A stretch of 64,000 bases of DNA from Algibacter miyuki (GCF_030409805.1 NZ_JAUFQP010000013.1:124001-188000); one strand, 5' to 3'; positions 26,295 to 36,152 are shown, counted from the stretch's first letter. The notes: generated by a model from the sequence alone, not told the origin. Translations and numbers: made by a program.

Positions 26295-26369
26295 GGGCGC
26301 GTAGCTCAGTTGGTTCAGAGCACTTGGTTTACACCCAAGGGGTCAGGGGTTCGAATCCCTTCGCGCCCA
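26295..26369 (+). tRNA. tRNA-Val (anticodon TAC), copy 1
   Basis: A 75-base cloverleaf: acceptor GGGCGCG/CGCGCCC, D-arm GCTC/GAGC, anticodon stem CTTGG/CCAAG with loop TTTACAC (anticodon TAC), T-arm with TTCGAAT. The terminal CCA is not encoded. Identical to the copy at 26443. Confidence 0.97.
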
Positions 26370-26373
26370 CAAA

Positions 26374-26403
26374 AAGTTTAAGATTTAGTCTTAAGCTTTT
26401 TTT
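26374..26403 (+). terminator. Hairpin terminator after tRNA-Val copy 1
   Basis: Ten-pair stem AAGTTTAAGA / TCTTAAGCTT with loop TTTAG, followed by a T run. It lies between the two tRNA copies, so either readthrough or a second promoter is needed for copy 2. Confidence 0.75.
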
Positions 26404-26442
26404 ATGTAAAAAAGTAGTTTTTTACATCTAGCAAAATTATTA

Positions 26443-26517
26443 GGGCGCGTAGCTCAGTTGGTTCAGAGCACTTGGTTTACACCCAAGGGGTCAGGGGTTC
26501 GAATCCCTTCGCGCCCA
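26443..26517 (+). tRNA. tRNA-Val (anticodon TAC), copy 2
   Basis: Identical in all 75 bases to the copy at 26295, starting 148 bases later. The few bases before the acceptor (TTATTAGGG) are also similar to copy 1, which fits a tandem duplication. I found no exact -7 box in the 39 bases between the first terminator and this gene. Confidence 0.97.
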
Positions 26518-26522
26518 CAGAA

Positions 26523-26554
26523 AAGTCTAAGATTAACTTCTTAGGCTTTTTTTT
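26523..26554 (+). terminator. Hairpin terminator after tRNA-Val copy 2
   Basis: Ten-pair stem AAGTCTAAGA / TCTTAGGCTT with a six-base loop and a run of eight T. It is homologous to the hairpin after copy 1, with one T-A pair changed to C-G on both arms. Confidence 0.8.
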
Positions 26555-26628
26555 ATGCATAAAAAGTTGTTCTGATTTTTTTTAAATGTCTTATTTTTAC
26601 TTCATTATAGTACCAACCAACCTAGCTT

Positions 26629-27399
26629 ATGAATAAAAAAATAATTAAAGATACCTATAAGGAGATCTTTAAATCTAGAGATACACCTTCGCTTAAAAGT
26701 CATATCGAGAAGTTTATTGAGTTGGATAAGTATTTGCCTTATAGCTCTACGTTTTATTGTATTACTAATACGCAACAGTTAACTTTTGAATTTATTAGTA
26801 AAAACATGACAGCCTGTTTGGGGTTGGATCGAGAGGAGTTAAAGCGTAAGGGAATGCGTGATTTTTGGGGTAGAATGCATCCGGAAGATCAAGATCCATG
26901 GCTAAAGGCGCTTAATGATTTAATGGAGTTTACATTAAGTAAAATTTCGCTACAAAATAGGGAAAGGATAAGTTATGCTTGGAATTATAGATTAAAAAAT
27001 GGACAAGGGGAGTACGTGAATGTACTTCAGAACACGACGCCTTTAGAGTTTGATAGTGATAATAAGCCCATAATTGGTTTGGCACATTATACTATTTTAC
27101 CTGGAGAAATGCAATTAGGGGTATGCGCTTCGGCTAAAATGTTAAATGATAGAGATCAGTATGAAACAATATACTTTAGTAATTTTTCTCAAAAATTATT
27201 GAAAGATGGAATTACGAATAGAGAACGCGATGTAATTAGGCTTTTGGCTCTTGATAAATCGAGTAAACAAATAGGGGAAAACTTAAATATTAGTTCAAAT
27301 ACAGTAGATACACATCGTAGAAATATTCTTAAGAAGCTTAATATGTCTTCTACTGGTGAGTTGGTTGGTATGCTAAAAATGAATAGAAATTACCTTTAG
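26629..27399 (+). CDS. LuxR-type transcriptional regulator with PAS-like sensor region
   Basis: A 256-residue protein. Residues about 45-150 resemble a PAS fold (TFEFISKNMTACLGLDREEL, WGRMHPEDQDPW), a sensor arrangement common in flavobacterial regulators. Residues about 190-250 are a LuxR/GerE helix-turn-helix: GITNRERDVIRLLALDKSSK, IGENLNISSNTVDTHRRNI, LKKLNMSSTGELV. No membrane segment is present, so it is cytoplasmic. Target genes are not evident; it stands alone between the tRNA pair and murF, convergent with murF. Confidence 0.85.
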   Translation: MNKKIIKDTYKEIFKSRDTPSLKSHIEKFIELDKYLPYSSTFYCITNTQQLTFEFISKNMTACLGLDREELKRKGMRDFWGRMHPEDQDPWLKALNDLMEFTLSKISLQNRERISYAWNYRLKNGQGEYVNVLQNTTPLEFDSDNKPIIGLAHYTILPGEMQLGVCASAKMLNDRDQYETIYFSNFSQKLLKDGITNRERDVIRLLALDKSSKQIGENLNISSNTVDTHRRNILKKLNMSSTGELVGMLKMNRNYL

Positions 27400-27626
27400 A
27401 TGGGGTATTTAGTTTGTGAAAAGGATTTTTCAGAAAATCTTTTTTTAATAAAATAAATAGGAATAACCCTGATTTATAGCAAGGTGTTATGGTAATTACA
27501 GTGTAAATTGTTGAAATAAAGTTGTTTTTCTTTTAAAATACTCAATTTGAGTATTGTGAGAAAACTATTAATTGCGGATATTTGCTTTGCTATTAATTAA
27601 TTCTTAGGGAGAATTACTTATAACCT

Positions 27627-27662
27627 GGTGCTTAACTTCTGAAGTTAAGCACCTTTTTTTTT
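27627..27662 (+). terminator. Strong plus-strand terminator, convergent gap
   Basis: Perfect 12-pair stem GGTGCTTAACTT / AAGTTAAGCACC with a three-base loop and nine T residues. It is 228 bases beyond the LuxR-type regulator's stop and just before the murF stop on the other strand. Read on the minus strand there is no T run after the stem, so it serves plus-strand transcripts only. Confidence 0.85.
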
Positions 27663-27664
27663 GG

Positions 27665-28942
27665 TTAATTTAAAATACGTTCCAAGGCCATACCTCTGGA
27701 TCCTTTAATTAGCAATGTTTGATTTTCAATTTCAGAAATATCGAAGCTTTTTTCTAAATCGGAGTAGGTCTTATATTTTGTAATGTGTTCGGCATTGATT
27801 TCGACATTATAAAAGTTTTCTCCAACTAAAATAACGCGATCTATTTTTGAGTTAAGCGCTAAATCTGCAATGTTTTGATGTTCTGCTTTTGCTGATGTGC
27901 CCAACTCAAACATATCTCCTAAAATAGCTGTTTTCTGTCCAATTTGTTTTTCAAAGTTTAAAAGTGCGGCACGCATACTCGTTGGATTTGCGTTGTAGGC
28001 ATCGAGAATAATGTTGTTTGAACCTTTTTTTATTATTTGCGACCTGTTGTTTGTTGGTGTGTACTGCTCAATAGCGGTTTTAATTGCTGTGTTTTCCACT
28101 TTAAAGTAGTTTCCTATAGCTATTGCTGCTGCAATATTATTGAAGTTGTAATCGCCTATAAGTTGGCTTGTTACTTCAATGGTTTCAATTTTGCAGGACA
28201 CAAAGGGTTGTGCATTAAGAAAATCGATACCAACATCAGATTTGGACTTGGAATTTCCAAAAGTAAAACGTTTCGCGTCTTTTGTTTTTTCCGTTTGAAT
28301 ACTGTCATTGGCGTTCACAAAAATGGTGTTGTCATGGGCTATCAAAAAATTATACATTTCACTTTTAGCTTCAATAACGCCTTCAATACTTCCAAAACCT
28401 TCTAAATGTGCTTTACCAAAATTTGTAATATATCCAAAATCGGGTTTCGCTATGTGACATAAAAATTCAATTTCCTTTTTATGGTTAGCCCCCATTTCAA
28501 CAATGCCGATTTCCGTAGCTTCGTTCATGGATAGAAGGGTTAACGGTACACCGATATGGTTGTTAAGGTTGCCAATAGTTGCTGAGGTGTTATATTTTTG
28601 TCGTAACACCGCGTTAATAAGTTCCTTGGTTGTTGTTTTGCCATTGCTGCCTGTTAATGCTATAATAGGAAGTTTTAAATACGAACGATGAAAGCTGGCT
28701 AGTGTTTGTAGTGTTTCAAGAACATCAGCAACTAGTATGGTTTTATCTGAAATGTTAAATTCAGCCTCATCAACAATGGCGTAACTTGCTCCAGACTCTA
28801 AAGCTTGTTTGGCGTATGTGTTCCCATTAAAATTATCACCTTTTAAGGCGAAGAACATGCTGTTGTGTGTTATTTTTCGAGTATCGGTTGATACGGATTT
28901 ACAGGCTAAGAATAGGGCGTGTATTTGTGCTATTTCCAAAAC
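27665..28942 (-). CDS. murF: UDP-N-acetylmuramoyl-tripeptide--D-Ala-D-Ala ligase
   Basis: A Mur ligase of about 425 residues that adds D-Ala-D-Ala to the UDP-MurNAc-tripeptide in the cytoplasm. It has CKSVSTDTRKI, FFALKGDNFNGN, the ATP loop TGSNGKTTTKEL, GNLNNHIGVPLTLL, EMGANHKKEI, NFGKAHLEGFG and LDAYNANPTSM. No ATG fits: the frame is open to a TTG at 28981, but that lies in the gldJ terminator hairpin, so the TTG at 28942 giving MEIAQIHALF is the better start. It is 82 bases downstream of gldJ on the same strand. Confidence 0.9.
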   Translation of the reverse strand, partial: VLEIAQIHALFLACKSVSTDTRKITHNSMFFALKGDNFNGNTYAKQALESGASYAIVDEAEFNISDKTILVADVLETLQTLASFHRSYLKLPIIALTGSNGKTTTKELINAVLRQKYNTSATIGNLNNHIGVPLTLLSMNEATEIGIVEMGANHKKEIEFLCHIAKPDFGYITNFGKAHLEGFGSIEGVIEAKSEMYNFLIAHDNTIFVNANDSIQTEKTKDAKRFTFGNSKSKSDVGIDFLNAQPFVSCKIETIEVTSQLIGDYNFNNIAAAIAIGNYFKVENTAIKTAIEQYTPTNNRSQIIKKGSNNIILDAYNANPTSMRAALLNFEKQIGQKTAILGDMFELGTSAKAEHQNIADLALNSKIDRVILVGENFYNVEINAEHITKYKTYSDLEKSFDISEIENQTLLIKGSRGMALERILN

Positions 28943-28965
28943 GTATATTTTTAAAATAAATGTAT

Positions 28966-28999
28966 AAAAAAGTCCTAACAAATTGCTAGGACTTTTTTT
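28966..28999 (-). terminator. Terminator between gldJ and murF
   Basis: Stem AGTCCTA / TAGGACT extended by A and T runs, nine-base loop. Lies 26 bases past the gldJ stop and 24 bases before the chosen murF start; the T run on the minus strand marks the end of gldJ transcripts. Confidence 0.75.
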
Positions 29000-29024
29000 A
29001 TTTTATGAACGATTAAACTTGGTA

Positions 29025-30695
29025 TTAGTTTTTCGTTTTGTTTGTTCCTTTGCTTTTAGAGCCTACACGCGACATTGCGCATCTAAATCCGATATAGTCT
29101 GTAGCCATATCTTGTGGGAAATAACGACGTTGCGCTGGATCTAACCAGTATTCTCTATCTTTCCAAGAACCACCTTTATAAACACGAACTTGATCGTTAA
29201 TTAAAGATGTTCTATTGTTTGATTTATCGTACTCTCTAACAATGTTTCCTTCAGCATCTCTTGAGATACTATGTTTTGGTGAGTTGTACATTAATTTTGT
29301 ATCCGATGTGCCAGAATCATCATCTTCATCTCCAAAACTTTCAAATTGACGAGATGAACGTCTGTCACCATCTCTAAAGTTAATTTCATCACTTTTATCA
29401 AAGTTCGTTCTTTGGAAGGTTTCATTTTCATCAACCGGAACTTGTAAAATTTCTCCTGGTAAATTTCTAGCAATAATTTTACCGTTAGATAGCGTATCGT
29501 AAACAATTTCATCTGTAGTAATTATTTTTACAGAACCATCTTCATTGATAGCGTTTTTTGTATAAACATTTCCACGATAGTAGTTAAAATCATTAAATTC
29601 ATCATCAATAATAGGTCTGTAAACATCGGCAACCCATTCAGCAACATTACCAGCCATATCGTATAAACCAAAATCGTTAGGTGCGTAAGATTTAACAGCA
29701 TTTGTAATATCTGCTCCATCATCAGACCATCCAGCAATTCCACCATAATCACCTTTACCTTGTTTAAAGTTGGCCATTTGGTCACCTCTAATTTTTCTTT
29801 TTCCAGAGCGTGTATATTGTCCGTCCCATGGGTATTTTTTACGTCCACGGTATAAGTTGTAGCTTCTAATTTCGCTTAAACCTAAAGCAGCATATTCCCA
29901 TTCTGTTTCTGTTGGTAGTCTGTATTTTGGTACTAAAACCCCTGTTTCTCTACTTGCGTAAATACCAGATTCGTTACCTTCAGCATCAACAGTAATGTTT
30001 CTATTACGTCTTGAATTTACAGGTTCTCCTGTATCCATAGAACTTGGATCGATAGTATATCGGTTTGTGTTGAATACGTTCTCTGGGTCCGTATCGGTAT
30101 AATCTATTTCTAAATATCCGTTTTTCTGTAAGTTTAATTCGTTTACGCGGTCGGTTCTCCAGTTAGAGAATTCAACAGCTTGAATCCAGCTTACTCCAAC
30201 CACAGGGTATTCTCCGTATGCTGGGTGACGTAGGTAGTTTTCCGTCATTACTTCATTGTAACCTAAACGGTTTCTCCATACTAAAGTATCAGGTAAAGCA
30301 CCATTATAAATAGCTTTAAAGTTTTCTTCTGATGGTGGATATTTACGTTTAAGGTAATCTAAATACTCCAAATACATGGCATTAGTTACTTCCGTTTCAT
30401 CCATATAAAAAGACATAACGTGTTGTTGGTTAGGGCTGTTGTTCCAGTCGTGCATTACATCATCTTGAACACGTCCTTTTGTGAATGTTCCACCTTCAAT
30501 AAATACAAGTCCAGGAGATGTTTCCTGTTCTTTAAAATCTGTATTGTATTGAAAGCCACCATCTCTAGAATTAATATCCCAACCGGTAGCTCTAGAGCTG
30601 TTTTTTGAACTTGAAGATTTTTTACAACTTGTGGACACTATAGCTAGTGCGACAATTAGTAAAACCTTAGACGCCAATACTTTTTTCATATTCAT
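29025..30695 (-). CDS. gldJ: Gliding motility lipoprotein GldJ
   Basis: A 556-residue lipoprotein (lipobox ending Cys24, AIVSTSC) with a sulfatase-modifying-factor (FGE-sulfatase) fold. Landmarks are GLVFIEGGTFTKG, DETEVTNAMYLEYLDYL, YPVVGVSWIQAVEFSNWRT, YRLPTETEWEYAALG, NDFGLYDMAGNVAEWVADVY and a C-terminal VYKGGSWKDREYWLDPAQRR. GldJ is needed for gliding and for a stable type IX secretion motor. FGE-fold Gld proteins are structural rather than catalytic. The gene is divergent from porU with 273 bases between starts, the order also found in Flavobacterium johnsoniae. Either ATG of MNMKK could be the start. Confidence 0.95.
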   Translation of the reverse strand: MNMKKVLASKVLLIVALAIVSTSCKKSSSSKNSSRATGWDINSRDGGFQYNTDFKEQETSPGLVFIEGGTFTKGRVQDDVMHDWNNSPNQQHVMSFYMDETEVTNAMYLEYLDYLKRKYPPSEENFKAIYNGALPDTLVWRNRLGYNEVMTENYLRHPAYGEYPVVGVSWIQAVEFSNWRTDRVNELNLQKNGYLEIDYTDTDPENVFNTNRYTIDPSSMDTGEPVNSRRNRNITVDAEGNESGIYASRETGVLVPKYRLPTETEWEYAALGLSEIRSYNLYRGRKKYPWDGQYTRSGKRKIRGDQMANFKQGKGDYGGIAGWSDDGADITNAVKSYAPNDFGLYDMAGNVAEWVADVYRPIIDDEFNDFNYYRGNVYTKNAINEDGSVKIITTDEIVYDTLSNGKIIARNLPGEILQVPVDENETFQRTNFDKSDEINFRDGDRRSSRQFESFGDEDDDSGTSDTKLMYNSPKHSISRDAEGNIVREYDKSNNRTSLINDQVRVYKGGSWKDREYWLDPAQRRYFPQDMATDYIGFRCAMSRVGSKSKGTNKTKN

Positions 30696-30897
30696 ACTTT
30701 TAAGTAAGCTAATAATATTTTTGGTGCTGCAATATAAGAATTAAAGCTTACACAACAAGCAATTTTTTACATTTTAACCAAAAAAACATGTATTTTATCT
30801 TGTTTTTATGCATTACATCGATGTTTTAGATCGAATTTCTGCCTTTTATTTTGGTAGATTGTGTTCTATAAACGGATGTTTTAGTAATTTATTATTG

Positions 30898-30905
30898 TAT
30901 TTTTG
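30898..30905 (+). promoter_or_regulatory. Candidate -7 box for porU-porV
   Basis: TATTTTTG matches TAnnTTTG exactly; transcription would start about 60 bases before the porU ATG. The -33 region is only T-rich. The remaining gldJ-porU gap (30696-30968) shows no gene. Confidence 0.45.
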
Positions 30906-30968
30906 AAGTTGTGTAAAAAAATGTGTAATTTTTGATACTAACTCTACGTTTACGACGTTAATTTAACG

Positions 30969-33900
30969 ATGAAAAAAATAATATTCTTACTTTTATTTAT
31001 TTATTCTTTTATAGGTGTTGCTCAGCAGAAGGTATTTACCCTCGATTGGGAAGATTCTCAAAAAATATCGGCAGGTAATTATACTCTTGAAATTCCGGGT
31101 TTTAATGAAGCTTGGAGCCATTTCGATTTCGACACCGGATTACAATTCATTTCACAGTGGGAAATTTCAACTTCAATAAACGAAACTTCAGTTACTATCA
31201 CCCAAGTAAGGTATAGTAATATCAGTTTAAAGGAATTAAAAGATTTAGAACTTAATAAAATTCCGAAGCAATTAACGTATACATTAAAAAATACCAATGC
31301 ACGAGGTAAGCAGTTTGCCATGTTGCAAATGTCTCCTATTATAAATGATAATGGGGTGTTTAAAAAAGTAACGCAGTTTCAGGTAAACTATACCAATGGG
31401 TTTGCACGCCGTGGCACATCATTAAATAAAGCTTTAGGAACTAAGGAAATTTCGAATTCAGTATTAGACAAAGGAGAGTGGTTTCGGTTTTATGTTGATA
31501 CTACTGGTGTGTTTAAGCTAGATAAATCATTTTTGAGTCGCTTAGGCGTTAACGTGAATAACATTGATCCGAGAACTATTCGGCTTTATGGAAACGGCGG
31601 ACGCATGATTCCTTTTAAAAATAGTGAAAGCTATCCTTTTGATGTTCAAGAGAACGCGATAAAATTTATAGGTGAAGAAGATGGCGTTTTTAACGATTCC
31701 GATTATATCTTATTTTATGCACAAGGCCCTAATGGCTATAATGCGGAAAGTGATACCAATATTAATTGCTACACCGATAAAACTTATTATTACATTAATA
31801 CCGGTTTGGGCACGGGAAAAAGAATTTCTGCATTTACACAACCTTCAGGCGCTATCGATTTAAACATCAATACATTTCAAGCTTATACGTATCACGAATT
31901 AGACGAAGAAAATATCGTATTACTCGGAAGGCGTTGGTTTGGTAATCGTTTTGATGTTGAAAATATTCAAAATTTCGAATTCGATTTCCCAGATTTAATA
32001 ACCACAATTCCTGTAAATTTAAAAGTGTATGTGGCGGCTGTATCTTCTGGTTCTACTAGCATGTCTATTAGTGTTAATAGCACGCAATTGGGCACTTTAG
32101 GTCTTAATGGAATTAATGATCCTGCTTTGGCGGACGATGCTACTTATGTGAATAATATAATGGTATCAGATTCGAAAATTAACGTGGAATTAAATTATAA
32201 TAATCAAGGCGATCCGAGTGCTTTGGGGTATCTAGATTATATTTCTGTTGAAGGAACTCGGGCTTTAAAATTTCAAAATACACAATTAACGTTTAAAAAT
32301 AGAGTTGTAGAATCGGCTTCTGGTATCGGGCAATACACCATTGAGAATGCTTCTAAAGTTTCTGAAGTTTGGGATGTTTCTGATATTTATAATGTGACTA
32401 ATTTTGAAAACGCTTCCGCGGAAGAAAACTTGATATTTAATGCGACATTGGGGACTTTAAAAACCTATGTAGCGCTAACGCCTTCGGATTATTACGAGCC
32501 AAAGTTTGATAATAAAACAACGCTTAGTAATCAGAATATTAAAGGAACTATTTTCTTGAATGATCAAAATGAATTTCAAGATGTAGATTATATTATAGTG
32601 ACACCCGATAATATGCGGACTCAAGCTGAGCGTTTAGCTCAAATTAATAAAACGCAGTATAATTTGAATGTGAAAGTCTTAGGTTTAACCGAGATTTATA
32701 ATGAATTCAGTACCGGAAATCCAGATATTGGAGCTATTAGAAATGCGGTTAAATATGTTTATGACAATGCTAGCTCTGATGAAAATAGACTAAAATATTT
32801 ATGTTTGTTTGGCGATGGTTCTTTCGATTATAAAGATAGAATTCCCAATAACACCAATGTTATGCCGTCTTGGCATTCATACAATAGTTTTAATCTTACC
32901 AATTCCTTTGTGTCTGATGATTTTTATGGCATGATGGACGAGGATGAAGGTACCATGATTACCAGTGATAAATTAGATATTGCCGTGGGACGGATATTGG
33001 CTGATACGCCTGAGCGCGCAAAGCAAATGGTAGATAAAATAGCATCGTATTATGTTAAGGAAGCCGTTGGAAGTTGGAGAAACAATGTAGTGGTTATTTC
33101 TGATGATGTTGATGAAGATTGGGAAGGGATTTTAGAAAACACAACCGATAGTATAGGTAATGTTATAAGTAGAGAAAAACCATTTTTAAATGTTGTAAAA
33201 ATCCATACTGATGCCTATCAACAAGAATCATCAGCCGGAGGAAATAGATATCCACAAGTGACCACAGAAATTGTAGATGCCATTGATAATGGCGCGTTAG
33301 TAGTAAATTATTTTGGTCACGGAGGTGAAGATGGGTTAGCACAAGAACGTATTTTAACGCATACTGAAATTGAAGCCTTACGTAATTATGGAAAGCTAAA
33401 CTGTTTTGTAACAGTAACCTGCGAGTATACCAAATTCGATAACCCATATAAAGAAACTGCTGGTGAAGCAACCTATTGGAACGAACAGGCTGGAGCCATT
33501 GGTTTAATTTCTACCACGAGGCAGATTTTTGTGAATTTTGCGATTAATTTTAATAATAATTTAGGGCAGTATTTATTTTCATTTGCTGACGATGATGCTT
33601 TTGAAGACTATGAATATCCTTCTATGGCAGAGGCGTTAAGGCTGACCAAAAATAATCCGCTAATTTCTAACTCTAGTCAAAGACGTTTAATATTTTTTAT
33701 TGGAGATCCAGCCATGAAATTGGCTTTTGCTAAACCAAATGTAGCGCTAACTAAAATTAACGATGTGCCGCTAGCAACTGTTACCGATACGCTCAAAGCA
33801 TTAAGCTACGTAAAGCTTGCTGGGCAAGTAACCGATGTTTCCGGAAATCTTTTAAGTGATTATAATGGCACGCTTTCTACTACTATTTACGATAAAAATA

Positions 33901-34847
33901 TAGATCGTGAAACCTTGGCAAATGATGGTGTTAGATTGAACGGAAGCCTCGTTAAATTAGAATTTTCTACACTTGGAGAAATTATTTTTAGAGGACAAGC
34001 TTCAGTAAAAAATGGCGAATTCGAATTCGATTTTATTGTACCTAAAGACATTGGTATTCCCGTGGGCTTTGGTAAAATTAGTTTTTATTCAAAAGATGAA
34101 GCTTTAGAAAGTAACCAAGCGGGTTCAAGTGTTGGTACGGTTAAAATTGGAGGTTTAAACGAAGATGCGCCTGCCGATAATATCGGGCCTGTTATTTCGT
34201 TGTATATGAACGACGAAAACTTTGTTACAGGTGGTATAACTAATGAATCTCCCACGTTGTTAGCAAAAATGGAAGATGAAAACGGGGTAAATACAGCTAG
34301 TGGTATTGGACATGATATTGTGGCTATTATTGATGGTGATGAAACCAATCCGGTGGTGCTAAACGATTATTACCAAACGGAAGTCGATGATTATAAAAAA
34401 GGTGTTTTAAGTTATCCATTTAGAGATTTAGAGCCTGGTTTGCATACCTTAACACTTAAGGTTTGGGATGTTTATAATAATTCGTCAATTGCTGAAATAC
34501 AGTTTATTGTTCACGATAAAGATGAGGCTTTGGTTGTTAATAATGTTTTAAATTACCCAAATCCGTTTGTTAATTACACAGAATTTTGGTTCAATCACAA
34601 TAGTTCCGAGGCTTTAGACGTTTCTATACAGATATTCACCGTATCTGGGAAGCTAGTACGTACCTTAAATGGACAAACAGCTTCGGGGTTTAGCGTGACC
34701 AGTTCATTATCTAGAGATATTATTTGGGATGGTCGTGACGATTTTGGTGATAAAATCGGGAAAGGAACCTATATTTACAAACTGAAAGTACATTCTAACT
34801 TGCTGAACAAAACAGTAGAAAAAATTGAAAAACTAGTAATTCTCTAA
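30969..34847 (+). CDS. porU: Type IX secretion system sortase PorU
   Basis: A 1292-residue exported cysteine peptidase of the gingipain (C25) family that removes C-terminal signals from T9SS cargo and links them to the surface. Signal peptide at 1-18, an N-terminal prodomain/beta region, then the peptidase domain with CLFGDGSFDYKDR, KLDIAVGRILADTPE, catalytic His784 in NYFGHGGEDGL and Cys818 in VTVTCEYTKFDNP. The C-terminus (NNVLNYPNPFVNYTEFWFNH, then SGKLVRTL and GTYIYKLKV) is its own T9SS-type terminal domain. porV follows after 35 bases. Confidence 0.95.
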   Translation: MKKIIFLLLFIYSFIGVAQQKVFTLDWEDSQKISAGNYTLEIPGFNEAWSHFDFDTGLQFISQWEISTSINETSVTITQVRYSNISLKELKDLELNKIPKQLTYTLKNTNARGKQFAMLQMSPIINDNGVFKKVTQFQVNYTNGFARRGTSLNKALGTKEISNSVLDKGEWFRFYVDTTGVFKLDKSFLSRLGVNVNNIDPRTIRLYGNGGRMIPFKNSESYPFDVQENAIKFIGEEDGVFNDSDYILFYAQGPNGYNAESDTNINCYTDKTYYYINTGLGTGKRISAFTQPSGAIDLNINTFQAYTYHELDEENIVLLGRRWFGNRFDVENIQNFEFDFPDLITTIPVNLKVYVAAVSSGSTSMSISVNSTQLGTLGLNGINDPALADDATYVNNIMVSDSKINVELNYNNQGDPSALGYLDYISVEGTRALKFQNTQLTFKNRVVESASGIGQYTIENASKVSEVWDVSDIYNVTNFENASAEENLIFNATLGTLKTYVALTPSDYYEPKFDNKTTLSNQNIKGTIFLNDQNEFQDVDYIIVTPDNMRTQAERLAQINKTQYNLNVKVLGLTEIYNEFSTGNPDIGAIRNAVKYVYDNASSDENRLKYLCLFGDGSFDYKDRIPNNTNVMPSWHSYNSFNLTNSFVSDDFYGMMDEDEGTMITSDKLDIAVGRILADTPERAKQMVDKIASYYVKEAVGSWRNNVVVISDDVDEDWEGILENTTDSIGNVISREKPFLNVVKIHTDAYQQESSAGGNRYPQVTTEIVDAIDNGALVVNYFGHGGEDGLAQERILTHTEIEALRNYGKLNCFVTVTCEYTKFDNPYKETAGEATYWNEQAGAIGLISTTRQIFVNFAINFNNNLGQYLFSFADDDAFEDYEYPSMAEALRLTKNNPLISNSSQRRLIFFIGDPAMKLAFAKPNVALTKINDVPLATVTDTLKALSYVKLAGQVTDVSGNLLSDYNGTLSTTIYDKNIDRETLANDGVRLNGSLVKLEFSTLGEIIFRGQASVKNGEFEFDFIVPKDIGIPVGFGKISFYSKDEALESNQAGSSVGTVKIGGLNEDAPADNIGPVISLYMNDENFVTGGITNESPTLLAKMEDENGVNTASGIGHDIVAIIDGDETNPVVLNDYYQTEVDDYKKGVLSYPFRDLEPGLHTLTLKVWDVYNNSSIAEIQFIVHDKDEALVVNNVLNYPNPFVNYTEFWFNHNSSEALDVSIQIFTVSGKLVRTLNGQTASGFSVTSSLSRDIIWDGRDDFGDKIGKGTYIYKLKVHSNLLNKTVEKIEKLVIL

Positions 34848-34882
34848 AAAAAAATATATTTTGCAATCAAATTTTTTAATTC

Positions 34883-36130
34883 ATGAAAACTAAACTATTG
34901 TTATTATTAACACTTGTCCTTGTTGTAAAAACAAATGCTCAAGAAACGACTGTAATCATACCAAATGAAACAGATTCTCGGGCGATTACCACAGGAATCC
35001 CCTTTTTAATGATTGCTGCAGATGCTAGAGCAGCAGGTATGGGGGATATGGGAGTAGCGACTTCGGTAGATGCGTTTTCTCAACAATGGAATTCTTCAAA
35101 ATATGCTTTTTCTGAAAGTAAAATGGGAATAGGTGTAAGTTATACACCATATTTAAGTAAGCTAGTAAACGATATTTTTTTAGGAAATGTAAGTTATTTT
35201 AACCGTATTGATGAGCGTAGTGCTTTTGCTTTCAGTTTACGATATTTTTCATTGGGAGATATTGAGTTTCGCGATAATGCAACCGACGATCCTAGAATAC
35301 AAAGACCAAGTGAGCTATCTTTAGATGGATCTTACGCCTTGCGTTTGTCTGACGAGTTTTCCATGTCTGTAGCCATGCGTTATTTACGTTCGGATTTACG
35401 AATTGAAGGTGTTGATGGAGATGCTACCGCGGCAAATACCTTTGGGGTAGATATTTCAGGATACTATCAAGGTGAAGAAGAAGCTTATGCTGATTTTAAT
35501 GGCCGATGGAGAATGGGGTTTGCTATCCAGAATATTGGACCTAAGTTTTCTTATGATGATGGTGCTACAAACGATAGTTTTCAGCCCACTAATTTACGCT
35601 TAGGAGCTGGTTTCGACTTTATATTTGATGATTATAATAAAATTGCAGTAACTGCGGAAGTTGCTAAATTATTAGTGCCAACGCCTCCAAGATTGGGAAC
35701 AGAGATAGTTTTTGAAGATAATAATGATGACGGTGTTTATAATGAAGATGATGGCGATGTTTTAATTAGTGAAACTGATAATGTAATTTATGAAGGGCAA
35801 TCTAATGATGTTGGATTTATGGCTGGCATGTTTCAATCTTTTGGAGATGCTCCAGGTGGATTTAGCGAAGAGATAAAAGAGTTTACTTACTCGTTAGGCG
35901 CAGAATATGTGTATCAAGATTCATTTGCTTTTAGAGCAGGTTACTTTAACGAAAGTGAAGAAAAAGGCGCTAGAAAATTCTTTTCTTTAGGAGCTGGTTT
36001 TAGTGCTAATGTAGTCGATATTGATTTATCGTATTTGTTTTCAGCATCTAAAGTGCAAAGTCCATTAGAAAATACTCTACGTTTCTCTTTAACTTTCAAT
36101 ATAGATAAAGGCGCTTATCGCGAGTATTAA
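34883..36130 (+). CDS. porV: Type IX secretion outer-membrane protein PorV (LptO)
   Basis: A 415-residue FadL-like beta-barrel: signal peptide (to about residue 19), ITTGIPFLMIAADARAAGMG, DMGVATSVDAFSQQWNSSKY, alternating barrel strands, and a terminal LRFSLTFNIDKGAYREY. PorV shuttles cargo from the translocon to the PorU sortase in the outer membrane. It is co-transcribed with porU, and a terminator follows its stop. Confidence 0.95.
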   Translation: MKTKLLLLLTLVLVVKTNAQETTVIIPNETDSRAITTGIPFLMIAADARAAGMGDMGVATSVDAFSQQWNSSKYAFSESKMGIGVSYTPYLSKLVNDIFLGNVSYFNRIDERSAFAFSLRYFSLGDIEFRDNATDDPRIQRPSELSLDGSYALRLSDEFSMSVAMRYLRSDLRIEGVDGDATAANTFGVDISGYYQGEEEAYADFNGRWRMGFAIQNIGPKFSYDDGATNDSFQPTNLRLGAGFDFIFDDYNKIAVTAEVAKLLVPTPPRLGTEIVFEDNNDDGVYNEDDGDVLISETDNVIYEGQSNDVGFMAGMFQSFGDAPGGFSEEIKEFTYSLGAEYVYQDSFAFRAGYFNESEEKGARKFFSLGAGFSANVVDIDLSYLFSASKVQSPLENTLRFSLTFNIDKGAYREY

Positions 36131-36152
36131 AACATAAATAAATTTATAAAAC

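Noticed and set aside
27627-27662. Bidirectional terminator for murF
   Set aside because: On the minus strand the stem is not followed by a T run, so it is assigned to the plus strand only.
29291-29848. Additional minus-strand frames of 73 and 106 codons
   Set aside because: Both are out of frame within gldJ, which is clearly the coding frame.
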